Origin: Antiaris toxicaria
Lineage: Eukaryota > Streptophyta > Magnoliopsida > Rosales > Moraceae
Direction of reading: 5' to 3'
DNA: 64,000 bases
Assembly: GCA_035233585.1 (NCBI GenBank)
Contig: CP141155.1
Span: 5,990,501 to 6,054,500, forward strand
Position numbers and translations under genes: made by a program
Shown: one piece after another, positions 24,109 through 36,411 of the stretch
Layout: every line of letters begins with the position of its first letter
Numbering within the stretch: the stretch's first letter is position 1
Notes under the pieces: generated by a model
Told to the model about the DNA's origin: nothing
The model's input: only the letters and a program-made list of their open reading frames with translations
Database searches by the model: none

Positions 24109-26259
24109 GAGCGGGAAAAAGTGGAATTTCCTCATTTGCCGATGTGTACTCTCTCTCCTCATTTCTCTTTCTCTCTCTACCCCCATTGATGAATAGTAAT
24201 CGACCACCGGAAACGGTGTCCGTTTTCGACACCGCCGGCACCTTTGGAAAGCTCTCGCCGAACTGAGTTCAACGGTGTGCCGAGTCGACGGAACCGACGC
24301 CGGAGGAGAGCGCACGCGCCGCCCGAAGCCGCCGGCCACCGGAAAATTCGCGATGCCGTATCTCCGCCGTCCGACGTCCGATCAAGCTGAAACCTGTCCC
24401 AAAAGACTCGTGGTGAAGAGTAGAACAAAATCCAGGTGGTGGATCGCCTCAACACCGGCGGAATCGCGCCGCCCGAAGCCGCGACGTCGCAGCCGTGGAG
24501 CCGCCGTCGAAACCACCGTTTCCGGCGATGTTGAGCTGCACCACCGGTACAGAAATGGTCGCCGTGAAGAGGGAAGCAAAAGCCCTCAATCAATTTCGGG
24601 GAAAAAGTCCGGCACGGCGGAGTTCCACCGTCGCCGCCGTGGCCGTGACTTTCGGGGTCGATTTCCGGCCATAGGAGCTTCAAATGGTGAAATTGACACC
24701 ACCAATGAGTTCCTCACGTCGAGATCTTCAAGATGGGCTACTCATTTTCCACAGTCGCCGCCGTCGCCGCCGGTCAACGGCGACCGTTGACCAAATTTTG
24801 AAGTTTGGCCCGTTGGCCTATTTTCGACGTTCCGGACGCATCCGCGGAGTCGGAATTGCAAGACGGGACCTCAAATATAAAGAACGAGGAATTAGGGTTT
24901 ATGCCGTTGAGACCGGACTGCAATTCGGTATAAATCCCGACCCCTTTACGTTCCGCAATTTAATTGTTTGGGACTGTTATATGATTTTATGATTGTTGGT
25001 ATGAAAATGTGGAAAGGAATGTATGTAAAAAGAAGAAAATGGCTGTAATGGGGAAAAAGAAAAATATGTGATGATGTAACGATTTTACGTAAACAGTACG
25101 AGTTTTACGTAAAATCTAGGCCTCTGGTATAGTACGTGATAGAATTAGATTAGGATAGATGGTTTTCAGGCATTTCCTAAACGCTGGAACCTCAAAAATT
25201 AAGGGGAAACTCTGCTAAAATTTCTAAAAATGGCACCAGGGGTAATATGGGAAACGAGGGGTAAAAATATGATCGGGAAGGGAACCCGAGTCCCCTCGAG
25301 GAATTAGGGCAAGGAAAAAGGAATGGGTAAGGTACGATTAGTAAACCGACCCTTCAAAACCCTAGAACGCAAGAAAAACATGAAACCGATTCTTAGGTTC
25401 GAATAGTACTTCCCGAGGGCCGGGAATGTGAAAATTGGTAAAATGATAAGAATTGATCCGGAAAAGGTCTGATAAGATTTAAAAAGTGAATTAAATGATT
25501 TTGGGTTTAGAAAATCCAGCCTAAGTATGAAAATGAAAATGTTATGTTTAAACGACCCATCAGAGGCAAAACGGTCATTTTGCCCAAAGATTCTCAAATT
25601 ATGAGAAAAGAACCCCAATGACCCTGGAATAGGTTAATGAAGTTTGTAAAAGCCAAAATTGAGGTTTAAGTCATAAAAAAATCATGTCAAGGGTAAAATT
25701 GTAATTTTATCAAAAGTTAGGGGTAAAATCGTAATTTTTCAAAAGTTAGAGAAAAATTCGAAAATGGCGATTAAGGTTTAGAAAGCTGTCCTAAGGCTAT
25801 AATTAAGGATTATAAGATCAGAATTAAGCTTTTTAATAAAATAAAAGCTATAGAAAAAAATGTGATTAATAGACAAAGTTTGTCTGTAAGAACCTAATCT
25901 AGAAGCGACAAAGGACGTCGATGGATCTCAAAGAAAGGATAAGCACGCTATGAGTAAGTTCAGACATTTACCCGTCTGCAACTATGAACAAGTTTATCGT
26001 GTTTATATGTTTTGTATGCAAATGTCATGATGTGAATTATGATGATGCTATAGTAATACTATAGCAATACTATGATGATGCTAAAAGTTATGTTTTAATA
26101 AATAATTTATAAAAATATATATATAAATATATGTATATATTGAATTATGAAGGAAAGGTATTATAAAAGTTTTATGAGAGTAACGATGTGATAAAGAGGA
26201 ATAGAGGAATGGAAAGAGTAAGAATGATAATATTATGATAGAGTGCATAAGAAAGAGAT

Positions 26260-26460
26260 GAGATATGAAAGGAATTAAGAAAGGGATGTTTTATGAGATC
26301 GAAAGAATAGATGTTTTATGAAAAGTTTTATGAAAGTTAGGTTATGATTGATAGACCAACGATGATCGGTGATGAAAGGAATTAAGAAATGGATGTTTTA
26401 TGAGGACGAAAGGATAGATGTTTTATGAAAAGTGATATGAAAGCAAAAAGTTAGATAAGA
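26260..26460. repeat. Internal LTR subrepeat, two units ~107 bp apart
   Basis: The string GAAAGGAATTAAGAAA, followed by GGATGTTTTATGAG, a GAAAG-ATAGATGTTTTATGAAAAG segment and an ATGAAAG tail, occurs at about 26267 and again at about 26375. Surrounding sequence has further decayed copies of ATGTTTTATGA and GATAGRTTATGAT. Confidence 0.6.
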
Positions 26461-27084
26461 AAGAAAAACAATGATAGGTTATGATAAAAGGTATGATGAA
26501 AGGATTAGAACATAACGATAAGATGTGATTGATAGAATAAAACGATAGGCTATGATTGATGGAATGATGCAAATGATAAGACGAACAAAGAATAATTGTC
26601 TACACGTAACAAAACATGTTTTTGTTTGTTATGATGTGATGTGATGTGATGTGATGTTATATAAGTAATATGTGCTATGCTAAAGTGTGATTAACATAAT
26701 TCACACAAATAAAGTAAAGAATTAAGAAAAGAAAAACAAAGAAAGACATATGTTTCATGAAATGTTTTATGAAAAATGAGAAATGAAAGATGATGAATGT
26801 TATGAAAAAGATATACAACGAAAAATCAATATAAGAAAAATAAAAGCTTACAAGATAATAAGACTGAAAACTTAAGTTGTTGGCGTACCGGTCTCCCTAC
26901 AAGGTCGAGACTTCCGGTCTATATCCTCCGCGTAGATGTGGCGCTACCCCGAAGGTGCGGTAGATTATAGGATGGACCAACCCCGGAGGTGCGGTTTTTA
27001 TGTGACTGTGAGGTAGGTTGGTGGGTCGCTCCCCCTCCTCCCACTGTCCGCGCGCAACTAGGTACGTCCAACAACGGGCCCAAC

Positions 27085-27345
27085 CAAAGGAAAGTGGAAA
27101 GAAAACAAACGAAAGAAGAGTGAAAAGAAAAGAAAAGAAAAGAAAAGAAAAGAAAGGAAAAGAGAAGAAAAGAAAAGAAAGGAAAAGAGCGTGAAAAGAA
27201 AAGAAAAGAGAGTGCGTGAGAAAAAAAAAAACAAGGAAAAAGAGAGTGGAAAGAAAAGAAAAAAATATGATACGAAAAGAAAAGAAAAGAAACGAACGAT
27301 ATGAAAGAACAACACAATGAAATCAATGAAAAATAATAAAACGAA
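27085..27345. repeat. Purine-only low-complexity tract within the LTR
   Basis: About 260 bases consist almost wholly of A and G, dominated by AAAAG units. It creates long Phe/Leu/Ser open frames on the minus strand that are not genes. Polypurine DNA of this kind can form triplexes. Confidence 0.75.
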
Positions 27346-28539
27346 GTTAAAAGAACATGACAGAATTATATATGTGATGTGATGTGTTTGATGTTATATG
27401 TATGGAATGACACGTTTTTACGTGATGTTGTGCTAGTGTATATGTTACTAGCTTTAAGATATGAAATGTTAAGAGATGATGATAAAGCAATAGAAAAGTT
27501 ATAAAGATTTAGAACAGAAAGTTAAGAAATGATAGGAATGAAAAGCAAAGAAATGAAAAGATTGGATTAGAATGATAAGAGATGATCGATAGAATGATAA
27601 GAACGATGAACGAAGAGATAAATGAGCATGAAGAATCTCACATTTTATGTTATGTTTTGAGGATATGTATAAATGATGTATATGATGTGTATATATGTGA
27701 TGTCATATATTCTAGTAATAATATATATTACTAGTATTTATAAGTTAATGAATGTATGTTTGAACTTACTGAGCATCTAGCTCATTAGTTGTTTATATGT
27801 TGCAGGTAAGCAACTTATTAGTTTAAAGTAGTACGATGGACAACGGACGGATCTGCACGTGCCAAGGAACTGGGCGAGGGTATGGTACTACCATGAGTCT
27901 TTCGCTGAGCGTTCAAAAAGGAAGATGAAAGAAAGAAAGAAAGTTATAAAATATGTGTTATAAGAGTATGATAAAGATAGGTATAGTATGTAAGTTAAAA
28001 AAAAAAAATTTTTACTATAGAAATTGCTTCCGCTATAAGATGAGAACGTTAAGAATGGAAAGTTAAATTAAGTAAGAGGATGACGACCCACGAGGTTGCC
28101 AGCCATCGCGGTCGGCGTCAGAGCTCGACTGGTTGGTATGGTAACGTACGTAGGGGTCGCCACACTTTCTACCAAAGACTAGAGAAGCCTCATAATATGT
28201 AATTATTATAAATGAAATATATAATTATTTTTTTTCAATTAAAAGGAGAACTGATCATTTTTTTTAAATGTATATTTATATTAAATATGGAACGGAACGA
28301 GCATAAGAAAAATCTCCTAACAAGAATCTCTATTCTCATCCCTGTCTCTATCCTTGTTCTCATCTCCGTTTTAATTTAGGCAGGATGGGGATGGAAGCTA
28401 GGCTGTAGGTAAAAAGTTTTTTTATTTTGCAGTGCAACAAATAAAAATATTACGTGTCTTACGAACACCTTCGAATGTTATGAGAGTCCATCTGGGCAAG
28501 GCATCAACATGGATAAATCAGATTTTTTTTTTTTTTTTG

Positions 28540-30390
28540 TGGACAGACTGTTAATAGTAGGAGAGCTAATGAGATTGTTCAGAAGTTTTCTATGCAGCAA
28601 AGGCGTTTTCCATTCCGATATTTAGGAATCCCTTTGTTTCGGGGAGTCGCTAAGTGAAAAACATCTTCAAGAAATTGCTGACAAAATTATTGCCAAGTTT
28701 TCGAATTGGAAAGTCAATACTCTTTCTATGGCAGAGAGGCTTACGCTTATTAATTCGGTGATAACTAGCTCTTCGAATCATAGTTTCACGACATATAAAT
28801 GGCCAAAGAGCTTGCACAAAAAGATTGAAACAGCTATGCGGAATTTCCTATGGTCGGGGAAAATTGATAAAAAGAAGCTTGTCACAGTTGCTTGGCAAGA
28901 GTTGTGTTGCCCAAAAAATGAAAGCGGACTCGGGATCTGGTCTTTGGAAGCCACTAATAAGCTGCCTTTCTAAAGAAATTGGCATGACAGATAATGGGTG
29001 AAAAGTCGATGTTGGGAGAATTCACGAGACGTAAGTATTTGATTAGCTTCAGGAAAATGAAAACTGGGTATGTAACCTCCTCTATTTTGCCTGCTTTGCA
29101 TTTTTATTACCTGGAACTTCTTGGGAACTCCTAGCATGACAATCGGATTGGTTATCCAATCTCCTACTAAAATCAATATCCCCAAAGGCATCCCAACGAA
29201 TCCCACTTAGGGAAATTTTATTATTAATAATGTTTGGAGTCTCCCAAGCAATTCCTCTTTATCTTTTCCTAATATTGCCTGAGATATATACATGGTCACC
29301 ATTGCTGAAGATATCATGGATGAACTTCGCTGGAGGTTGAGCTCAAAGGGTAAGCCTAGGCTCCGTGATTTTTTTGAATCAACAAGGCATAAATCAAGTC
29401 AAGTTAGTTGGGGAGATAAATTTAGAGAAAATCGGCTCAACCAAGAAGAACAGTAAGCCATGCATAATCGTTTAGCCACTGAATCCATTTACAAATGAAG
29501 GGTTTCTCTTGCATCTTGTTGTCGTTTTTGTTTCTCTGTTGGGGAGGACATGAAGCATGTGTTTATTCACTGCAGCTTTGTAAAGGAAATTTGAGAAAAA
29601 TTGGAGCTTGATTTCAGAACTACCATTGACAAAAGTAGTAATCTTCGTGATCTTCTTAGATCGGCCTTTAGAAAGAGTATGAGCAACCATGTTCATTATT
29701 TTTGGATTGCAGGGGTCCTATCCACTATATGGATCATCTGGAAGTTGAGGAACTTAGCCATTTTTGATGGAATAGTTCCTTCGTTAAGACAAGCTTTAGT
29801 TACTCTTTGGAAATGCATACGGGAGGCGGATACTATGGACAAAGGTACTATGAATAACTCGTTTCAGACTTACTGATTTTAAAACAGTTTAAGATTGTAA
29901 ATAAGTTTAGTCGGGCTCCTAAGATAATCAAAGTACAATGGAAAACTCCTTCAACTGGCTGGATTAAAATTAATATTGATGGTATGGTAAATGGTTCTAT
30001 AGAATGACTGGGTGTGGTGAAATCTTTAGAACTTACAGGGGACTTTTGAAGGTATGTTTTTCCAAGCCTCTTGAAATCCTTCATGCTTATGAAGCTAAGC
30101 TGTTAGGTATTATAGCAACTATGGAGTTTGCTCAATAATTTAACTAGTCTAATCTTTGCTTTGAATAGGATTCCACTTATGTGGTGGATCTGCTACGAAA
30201 ACGGTCCAATGATGTTCCATGGAAGTGGCTCGGCAAATGGTCATGCACTTTGAATAATCTTAAAAGAGCAGATTACTGTGTCTCTCACATCTACAAAGAA
30301 GGGAATTATGTTGCTGACAAGTTAGCTAATTATGTTGTTAATCTGCAAAGCATGGAGTAGTGGTTTGATTGTCCTCTTTTTTGTTATGCT
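28540..30390 (+). pseudogene. Degenerate LINE (L1-type) ORF2 3' part: RT tail, zinc-finger and RNase H
   Basis: Broken frames on the plus strand match the end of a plant LINE ORF2. Near 28580-28970 the RT-tail signature appears (FRYLGIPLF, then MAERLTLINSV, IETAMRNFLWSG and LGIWSLEA). Near 29500-29590 there is a CCRFCFSVGEDMKHVFIHC cysteine/histidine motif of the zf-RVT type. Near 29700-29780 the IWIIWKLRN segment follows. Near 29935-30350 an RNase H-like domain shows WIKINIDG, DSTYVVDLL and a final GNYVADKLAN. Stops and frameshifts interrupt it at many points, so it is inactive. The 5' ORF1, endonuclease and RT core are missing, a typical 5'-truncated copy. Confidence 0.85.
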
Positions 30391-30767
30391 GACGTGGGTT
30401 GTGCCCTGGCAAGTTTTCCTTGTTATCGGTTCTCTTCATAATTGCCGTCACCGATAACATTCACCAGAATTGCGTGACTCTAGCCATACCTCAATGGAAA
30501 TGCGAAGAAACTAGAGCTTGATCACCCTAGAGTTTCAATGATAAAATTCACGAGTAGATTTTGGCAACGAAGTCTAGCCTTGTGATAGGGATCTCATGAT
30601 CTCACCCCATCTTTGGGATTAAGATATTGCGATCTTGGCCTTGTGATCGATTTCTACAGGCTACGCTTCGATCTGGGCTAGCGGCCATTGTTGGTCTAGA
30701 GATTGTGAGCCTAGAAATCCATATGTTCTCAAAATGTTTGTCAAATAAATTGATAATTATCACACAT

Positions 30768-31090
30768 AAATCTTTGATTTACCAGAGTAAATTAAGAATT
30801 TACGTAAATAAGTAATACGTAAATAACAGATTTACATGACAAATTAATAATTTACCAAAGAAATTAAGAATCCTTTATTTATGTGTATAAATTTTTTATT
30901 TGCTTAAAAATCCTTTATTTGCATAATGCTTTGATACGCAAATCCTTGATTTTATTTCGGTAAATTTTTTATTAAAAAATAAATATTTAATTTATCATAT
31001 AATGCTTTATTTACGTAATCATCAATACTTGCATTATTAAATTGTTGATTTACCTTATAAATATTTTATTTACGTATTATACAAGTTAGT
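30768..31090. repeat. AT-rich TTTAC/GTAAA word array
   Basis: Irregular repeats of TTTAC, GTAAATA and 'ttatttgc' words immediately follow the LINE remnant. They resemble the arrays at 10490-11350, 33255-33880 and 47385-47590. Confidence 0.4.
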
Positions 31091-32394
31091 CAAAGATTTA
31101 TATATAAGGGCTATTTTTGAAATTTAAAATTGATTAATCAAGATTTATAAAAATGTATATATACCATTTATTAAAAGCTCAAAATTTTTATCAAGTTGAT
31201 TTTTAGTCTATTCTCCTCCTTCTTCCTCGCTAAAATAACGTGAGCCTAGTTCAATGAGATAATTAAAGTATATACCACAAAAATAAGACATTTCGACCTG
31301 GTCTGTTGATCGGAATTGATACGTGTGTTCTCAACACTATTATTGTTCATAAGACATTCCATCACTTTTATTGTTTATCTTTCTTGTTTATTAAGAAGAT
31401 TTGTTCTTTATAAGAGTTGCCGTTCTGAACGGGAGCAGCATATGTTTCTTTTCTCTCTCACTTCAATTTTTGCCACCATTATATTGTCCTTTCCATTACT
31501 ATCTCTCCAATTATCGTTGTCCTTCTCATGCTAGTTGTCGTTTGTAAGATATATATATATGTCCTTGTCCTCATGATTGTCGTTTTTAAAATCTGTTGTT
31601 TATGTACAATGTCGTTTAGAATAGGTACGTGTTTCAAAATCTGTTGTAAATTTGACATCTCCAAAGATCAATCCAATATGAAAACCTTCAAAAAAAAAAA
31701 AAAAGAAAAGAAAAAAATGAAAAAAGGAAGAAGTAGGAGAAGAGATTGTCCTCACTTCTCATTAATTAGAGATATTCTAAAGAGTTGAAAGGGAGATCTG
31801 CTTGCGTCAATTGTTGAAAATTATTGGTAGATTTTTGACCCAACCAAGTCTTTTGACTACCATTAAATACACACGCAAATCCAACAATTTTTCGAAGGTC
31901 AAACTGCTCCTCGTCAGCAAAATACAGAAAATTAATTCGCCGGGACCGCTCTATGTGAAGTGTTCTTTCTTGCATATTCTTCTTTTCCCTCCTTTGGAAG
32001 AGATAAATTATAAATATTTTTTTCACTTATAATTATATTTTATTATTATATTTTTAAATTAAATTAAAATTTAATAATTTTATGTGTATAAATTTAAATA
32101 AAATAATTTTTTTAATTAAATAAAATTTCAAGAAAAATAAAATGTGATTCATATTAATTTTTTTTTCTAAATAAATTTTTAAAATTTTATACTTTTTTAT
32201 TTTAAATAAATTTTTTAAAACTCATTCTTTTTTTTTTCTTAATCTTCAAAACATATATCTACAACCTCTGCAAATAAGTCTAAATTGTAGAAATAGAAAG
32301 TCAAGAGGATTTTAGACCTTCAACTAAAAGCCAGGCCTGCAAACATTCAACTACTTTGACAGGGGTGCCTAGGCCATTGATGGGGAAATTTAGA

Positions 32395-33170
32395 TTATAT
32401 GCCACAAAAACTAGATGTGAATTGATGTCTGTTACAATTAAAAAACTCTAGCAAATAATGCCATAATAATAACATTATCTAATCTAATTTAAAATAAAAA
32501 TATCAAAAAAAAAAAATTTTTCTCTTCCACTTTCTCTCAGCTCTCTCTTTCTTCCTCCACCAATTCTCTCTCTCCCATCTTTGTTTCTCTCTTTACTCCG
32601 ACCATGCTACCCAACAGCCATTGCCCTTCCCTATTTCAATGTCTCTGATCTTCGAGTGGTGGATCTGATGCCACCCAATTGACGAACCCCGCTTTCGCCG
32701 ACCTCAACACTCCAATTGCTATCTCGCAACTCTAATCACGATAGCTTCCATGGTGGAGCTCCTACATGAGCTGCTCGACGATAAAGGCTTGTGTAAAGGA
32801 GATCGCGGAGCGTGCGACGATGAACCTCAGATCGGCGAGCTCGTCGGCAACCTTTGATGGCAATAGAGATCATTGCAACTCGGACGGTGCTGGTAGCGGC
32901 GAGAACATGTCGAAGATCAAAGATCGCATGCGACGTTGGTCATCGATCTCCCATGCGTGGGCGAGGTGGCGATCAAGGCCGATGAAAGTGTAGGCGCGAC
33001 TGCTTCCAGCAGAGAGATAAGAGAGAGAGAGAATTTTGAAAAATAATAAATGTAATTGATATATTTAAATAAATAAAAATTTATAATTTATAATATCATG
33101 TTACAATATATTTTACAACAGTTTTTTTCCAGCGGCAAAAATCATTTCAATACATGATTTTATAGTATTT
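32395..33170. mobile_element. Putative element with exon-like core, third example
   Basis: Same plan as 9664-10450 and 11450-11990: AT-rich arm, CT-rich block (32520-32600), GC-balanced core with ATCGCGGAG and GGCGAGGTGG-type sequence, GA run, AT-rich arm. No domain is recognisable, and inverted repeats were not resolved. Confidence 0.3.
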
Positions 33171-33254
33171 TTCTAAAGTTTACATTTTTAGCTTCACGAC
33201 AAGTCAACCACTCTGTCCAAGGCATGCATTACGCAAGCTAATTTTATGAGAAAT

Positions 33255-33880
33255 TATAATAAATAGTAGTTTTAGAAAATAATTAAAGTAAATCATAGAT
33301 TTTTAAGAGAAAATTATTGTAAATATCAATTTTTAAAAAATAATTAAAGTGAATAGTAAGTATTTAAAATATTTACAGTAGATAGTAGATTCAGCATATG
33401 AATATATATTTTATTATATAGTTATAAGGCATACTCAAATCATTTACTTGATAAATATATAAATAAATTATTTACTTAATATGTAAATATATTATTTATC
33501 TAATAAATCTAATATAAATAACTTATTTATATGATAAATCTATTACTTATTATAAATATTTTATGAATCCACTATTTGTTTCAATTATTATTTTTTTTGA
33601 AATCTGCTATTTACTTCATTCTCTCATTTATAAAATACTCATAATAGATAGTAAATTTACTTGATAAATATTAATTTTACTAAGAAAATAATGTATTTAA
33701 AAAACGTAAATAAATTATTTATTCAGTAAAGATCTAAACTTATTATTTACTTGATAAGTAAATTGATAACTTTAACAAAATTTATTATTTATTATAAATA
33801 TTTTAACAATATGTTATTTATCCAATTATTTTTTAAAAACTGCTATTTCCTTCATTCTTTCCTGCATTTTCACTAGGCGG
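33255..33880. repeat. AT-rich TTTAC/GTAAA word array
   Basis: Degenerate units such as TTATTTACTTGATAAAT and ATTTACTT recur for about 600 bp. This is the clearest of the four arrays in the window. Confidence 0.5.
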
Positions 33881-34199
33881 CCAATGTTTCTCAAGTTCTA
33901 AATATTTATGATAAAAGAAGGTGTAAAAAAAAATACACTAACAATAGAATTATGTTTTCAATCATCAAATCTATATAAAATTATATTCGATCATAAAAAA
34001 AAATGTATCAAATTATATTTCAATTATAAATATCCTTCCTCACTTTTCAGCTAAATGGGGTAAGTTGCAATTTTTTTTTGAATCGAATTACTCCGCTTCG
34101 TGACGTTCTTTTAGTACAATAGAACTCAATTTCAAACTTCAAATTTGTATTAAAATATATTTAAACTGTAGGTATATTTTTATTTTAATGAAAATTAGG

Positions 34200-34303
34200 A
34201 TTAAGTCCGACATATGCAGTACTACCGCAATAAGCTCTATTTTCCAAACTACAAGTATTTGTGTTCTGTTATGCTTGACTTACACGGTAAGCTACAAGAA
34301 TTT

Positions 34304-34343
<40 letters not shown>

Positions 34344-34560
34344 ATAGTAAAACATAACCCTCATCCTTTTCTTTTTTAATCACTTTGTATTATTCCAGCA
34401 TGATCATAATCCGAAAGGAGTTTTTTTTATATCTAAAGTAACCTTTAGGAAGGGAATAATAAGATTAATCATGAAAAACATGTTCTAGGCTTCCCAGTCA
34501 ACGAGGACAACACTTCACACTTTACAGCTCATCTCACCAACCAATAAGTGAAGTTTACTA
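34200..34560. repeat. Left copy of duplicated host sequence flanking the viral remnant
   Basis: It shares long, nearly identical stretches with 36412-37016: CTCTATTTTCCAAACTACAAG, TTGACTTACACGGTAAGCTACAAGAA, CATGATAGTAAAACATAACCCTC, GCATGATCATAATCC, AGATTAATCATGAAAAACAT and TTTACAGCTCATCTCACCAACCA. It carries a long (CT)n run at 34305-34340, which is only about 13 bp in the right copy. Confidence 0.85.
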
Positions 34561-34820
34561 ATATTTCATTTGATGAGAGGTTTTTATTTTTAAAATAGAA
34601 AATATTTAGATATAAAAAATAAAAAATTATTTGAAATTTTTTTAAAAAATGAAAAGTTATCTGAGAAGGTGAAAATTTTTTTTTTTAAAAAGTTCTTTTT
34701 TTATTTTTTAAAAATGAAAAATTTTAGATATTCGGATACAAAAATTTATAAAGATTCATTTTCTGATAATGAAAATTTTTTCATTTTCAAAATTTAGAAT
34801 GGTCAAACAAACATAACATA
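34561..34820. mobile_element. Family D MITE inserted in the left duplicate
   Basis: An AT-rich insert interrupts the left duplicate between TTTACTA and AAACAATTTGC; the right duplicate at 36997-37016 reads straight through (CTTACTAAAACAATTTGC). The interior (TTTAGATATRAAAAATAAAAAATTATTTG and AAAAAGTTCTTTTTTTATTTTTTAAAAAT) matches 36564-36818. Confidence 0.65.
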
Positions 34821-34830
34821 AAACAATTTG

Positions 34831-36220
34831 CACTACATTGAGAATTTTTTGTGAACTTAAAGGTTTTGAACCTTCTCCTTTTTTTCTTGAAATGACAGCT
34901 ACACTGAGAATTTTCTCCTTTGCACTTGTTCGTTAGATTCTTTTGGCTGTAGACCTTAGAAAGCTTCTTGAATTGCTTTATATACTCTTGGAGAAACTTA
35001 TTTTGAGAACACATTTTTTCCAAAGCTCGAAGGACAAGCTGGAAAAGTTCTCCTACAGCAATGGTCTTAAGATCTTTCCCACCTGGGGCTAGCAATCTTG
35101 TTGTTTCTTCTCTTAGTGGATCTGGGATTGAAGATAGGAAGGCTTGTTTCAGGTCTGGATCATCAATTCCACCAATCTAGTAGAATCTTTGAGACATCTT
35201 TTTGCAATGCTTCTCTAGATCCTTCATGTCTATAGAACATCATTTCAGCTTAAAAAATTCTACTCTCATCCGTTTTGTGACTTGGATGTCTTGTCCATAG
35301 AATTCTATATTGTGCTATTTTAGTGCTGCTTTTGCTGAGTTTGCTTGTAAGAACTGGAGCTGTCTGTATTCTCCTAGACTCATCCATCAGTCTTGGAGAA
35401 TTCCAGTGAGCCTAGATGCAAATACCAGAAGGACACTTCTTATATTTGAAGGGGCTTTTGAGATTCTAACGGAATCCAAGCTTTAAACTCTTGAAATCTT
35501 TCTCTTCATTTTGTAGGTGGGAGATCATCCAGAGGAAAAGTTATAAATCCTGATCCTCCATTCTTTTTTGTTCTTTGTTGCTAAGGCTCCTGGTCTTGTT
35601 CTCTTTTGTCTACGATCTCTTCTTCTTATGTAAGGGGCTCTTCTGTTATTGGAGCAGAACTGTTGGGTTAGAGCATCAGTTATTGAAACGTTTCATCTTT
35701 TGAGTCTAATTGTAGAACCTTTGCCATCCCCTGATTTTTCAGTTTCTTCAGTAGTCCAAGTTCCATTGGTCTATTAGGTGTCTTCTGAAGAATCAGTGTT
35801 AGAATCTTCTTGTCCAGATCTGTATAGCATCTGGGATACAAGATTCGATTTCTGGACTATCATCATGAGTTCTTTCATCTTGGATGAATGTTTAGCAGGC
35901 GCTTGATTACTTTAAATCGTAGCCTGAGATTGAGCTGCTGATTTGGCCTTTAATCTGATCATCTTCTCCTTTCTCCTTTTTTCTTCGTCTTCTTTCTTAA
36001 GAATCTTTTTGAGACGGAGAATAGAGCTTCCTAAAGAATTTGAGGCATATATATAGGATATAACTGAAGAGATTTTACCATTGTAGTGAATTTCCAAGGT
36101 GTCATCTCTTCATGGGCTTGCTTCCATATCTGATTTTTTAGATCTTCATATTGATTCTTTATGAAGTATCTTTCCTCCCAAATGAAAATAAAATGATGTC
36201 TAAACCTTTACCTCTTATAA
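34831..36220 (-). pseudogene. Endogenous pararetrovirus (Caulimoviridae, petu-/florendovirus-like) coat-protein region, broken
   Basis: On the minus strand, broken frames read as the coat-protein part of a caulimovirid polyprotein: a Lys/Glu-rich linker, a helical region with the GEYRQLQFLQ and GIDDPDLKQAF signatures, a segment with GELFQ and RALEK, and then a Lys/Arg-rich stretch with a short Cys-x-Cys arrangement preceding where a zinc knuckle would lie. Several stops and frameshifts interrupt it, and no movement protein, protease, RT or RNase H is present, so it is a fragment incapable of expression as a virus. Genus-level placement is from family memory. It could alternatively be a gag from a related LTR element, which I think less likely. 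Confidence 0.65.
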
Positions 36221-36411
36221 ATCCATATCATGCCTTCACCAAAAACCAAGCCTCCATCACTAAATCTATAAAAGCCTTAATTAAGCCTTAGTACAAAGCC
36301 CCTAAAAAATATATCGAAACTTCAAAATTTAGTCAGTGTCAACTTCCAGTTACATCTAAAACACAGAATTCCTTGAGATCTTGACTATATATATAGATAA
36401 TAATTCATTTA

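Larger units (their letters stand above)
23666..28164. mobile_element. Solo LTR of about 4.5 kb with 5-bp target duplication
   Basis: The segment begins TGTAACAATCGGG and ends GGGGTCGCCACA, that is TG...CA termini. It is flanked on both sides by an identical CTTTC (23661-23665 and 28165-28169). A 5-bp duplication with TG/CA ends is diagnostic of LTR retrotransposon integration. No gag, protease, RT or integrase sequence is inside, and no second LTR copy is in the window, so it is a single LTR left by recombination. A TATATAAA at 24101-24108 would serve as the LTR promoter. A GC-rich block (24190-24860) follows, then purine-rich low-complexity DNA. Long LTRs of this size are known in plant Ty3/gypsy lineages; the lineage is not assigned. 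Confidence 0.85.
31091..34199. other. Intergenic, repeat debris, no gene seen
   Basis: Mostly AT-rich. It contains TGTCGT words at 31540-31610, a poly-A/AG run near 31690, an exon-like GC core at about 32520-33010 inside a putative element (32395-33170), and a TTTAC/GTAAA array at 33255-33880. The core has a CT-rich leader-like start and a 75-codon open frame that matches no family I know. Confidence 0.45.

Noticed and set aside
24177..24790. 170-codon frames on both strands in the GC-rich block of the LTR
   Set aside because: Composition-driven, Arg/Pro-rich, no recognisable domain; they lie inside a solo LTR.
25370..25410. GGTTCGAAT, resembling a tRNA T-loop
   Set aside because: No matching acceptor, D-arm or anticodon stem could be formed around it; no tRNA gene was found anywhere in the window.
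26919..27326. Phe/Leu/Ser-rich minus-strand frames
   Set aside because: Produced by the AAAAG polypurine tract; not a membrane protein gene.
34305..34340. Possible CRISPR-like or regulatory direct repeat
   Set aside because: Simple (CT)n microsatellite; plant nuclear DNA has no CRISPR arrays and there are no spacers.
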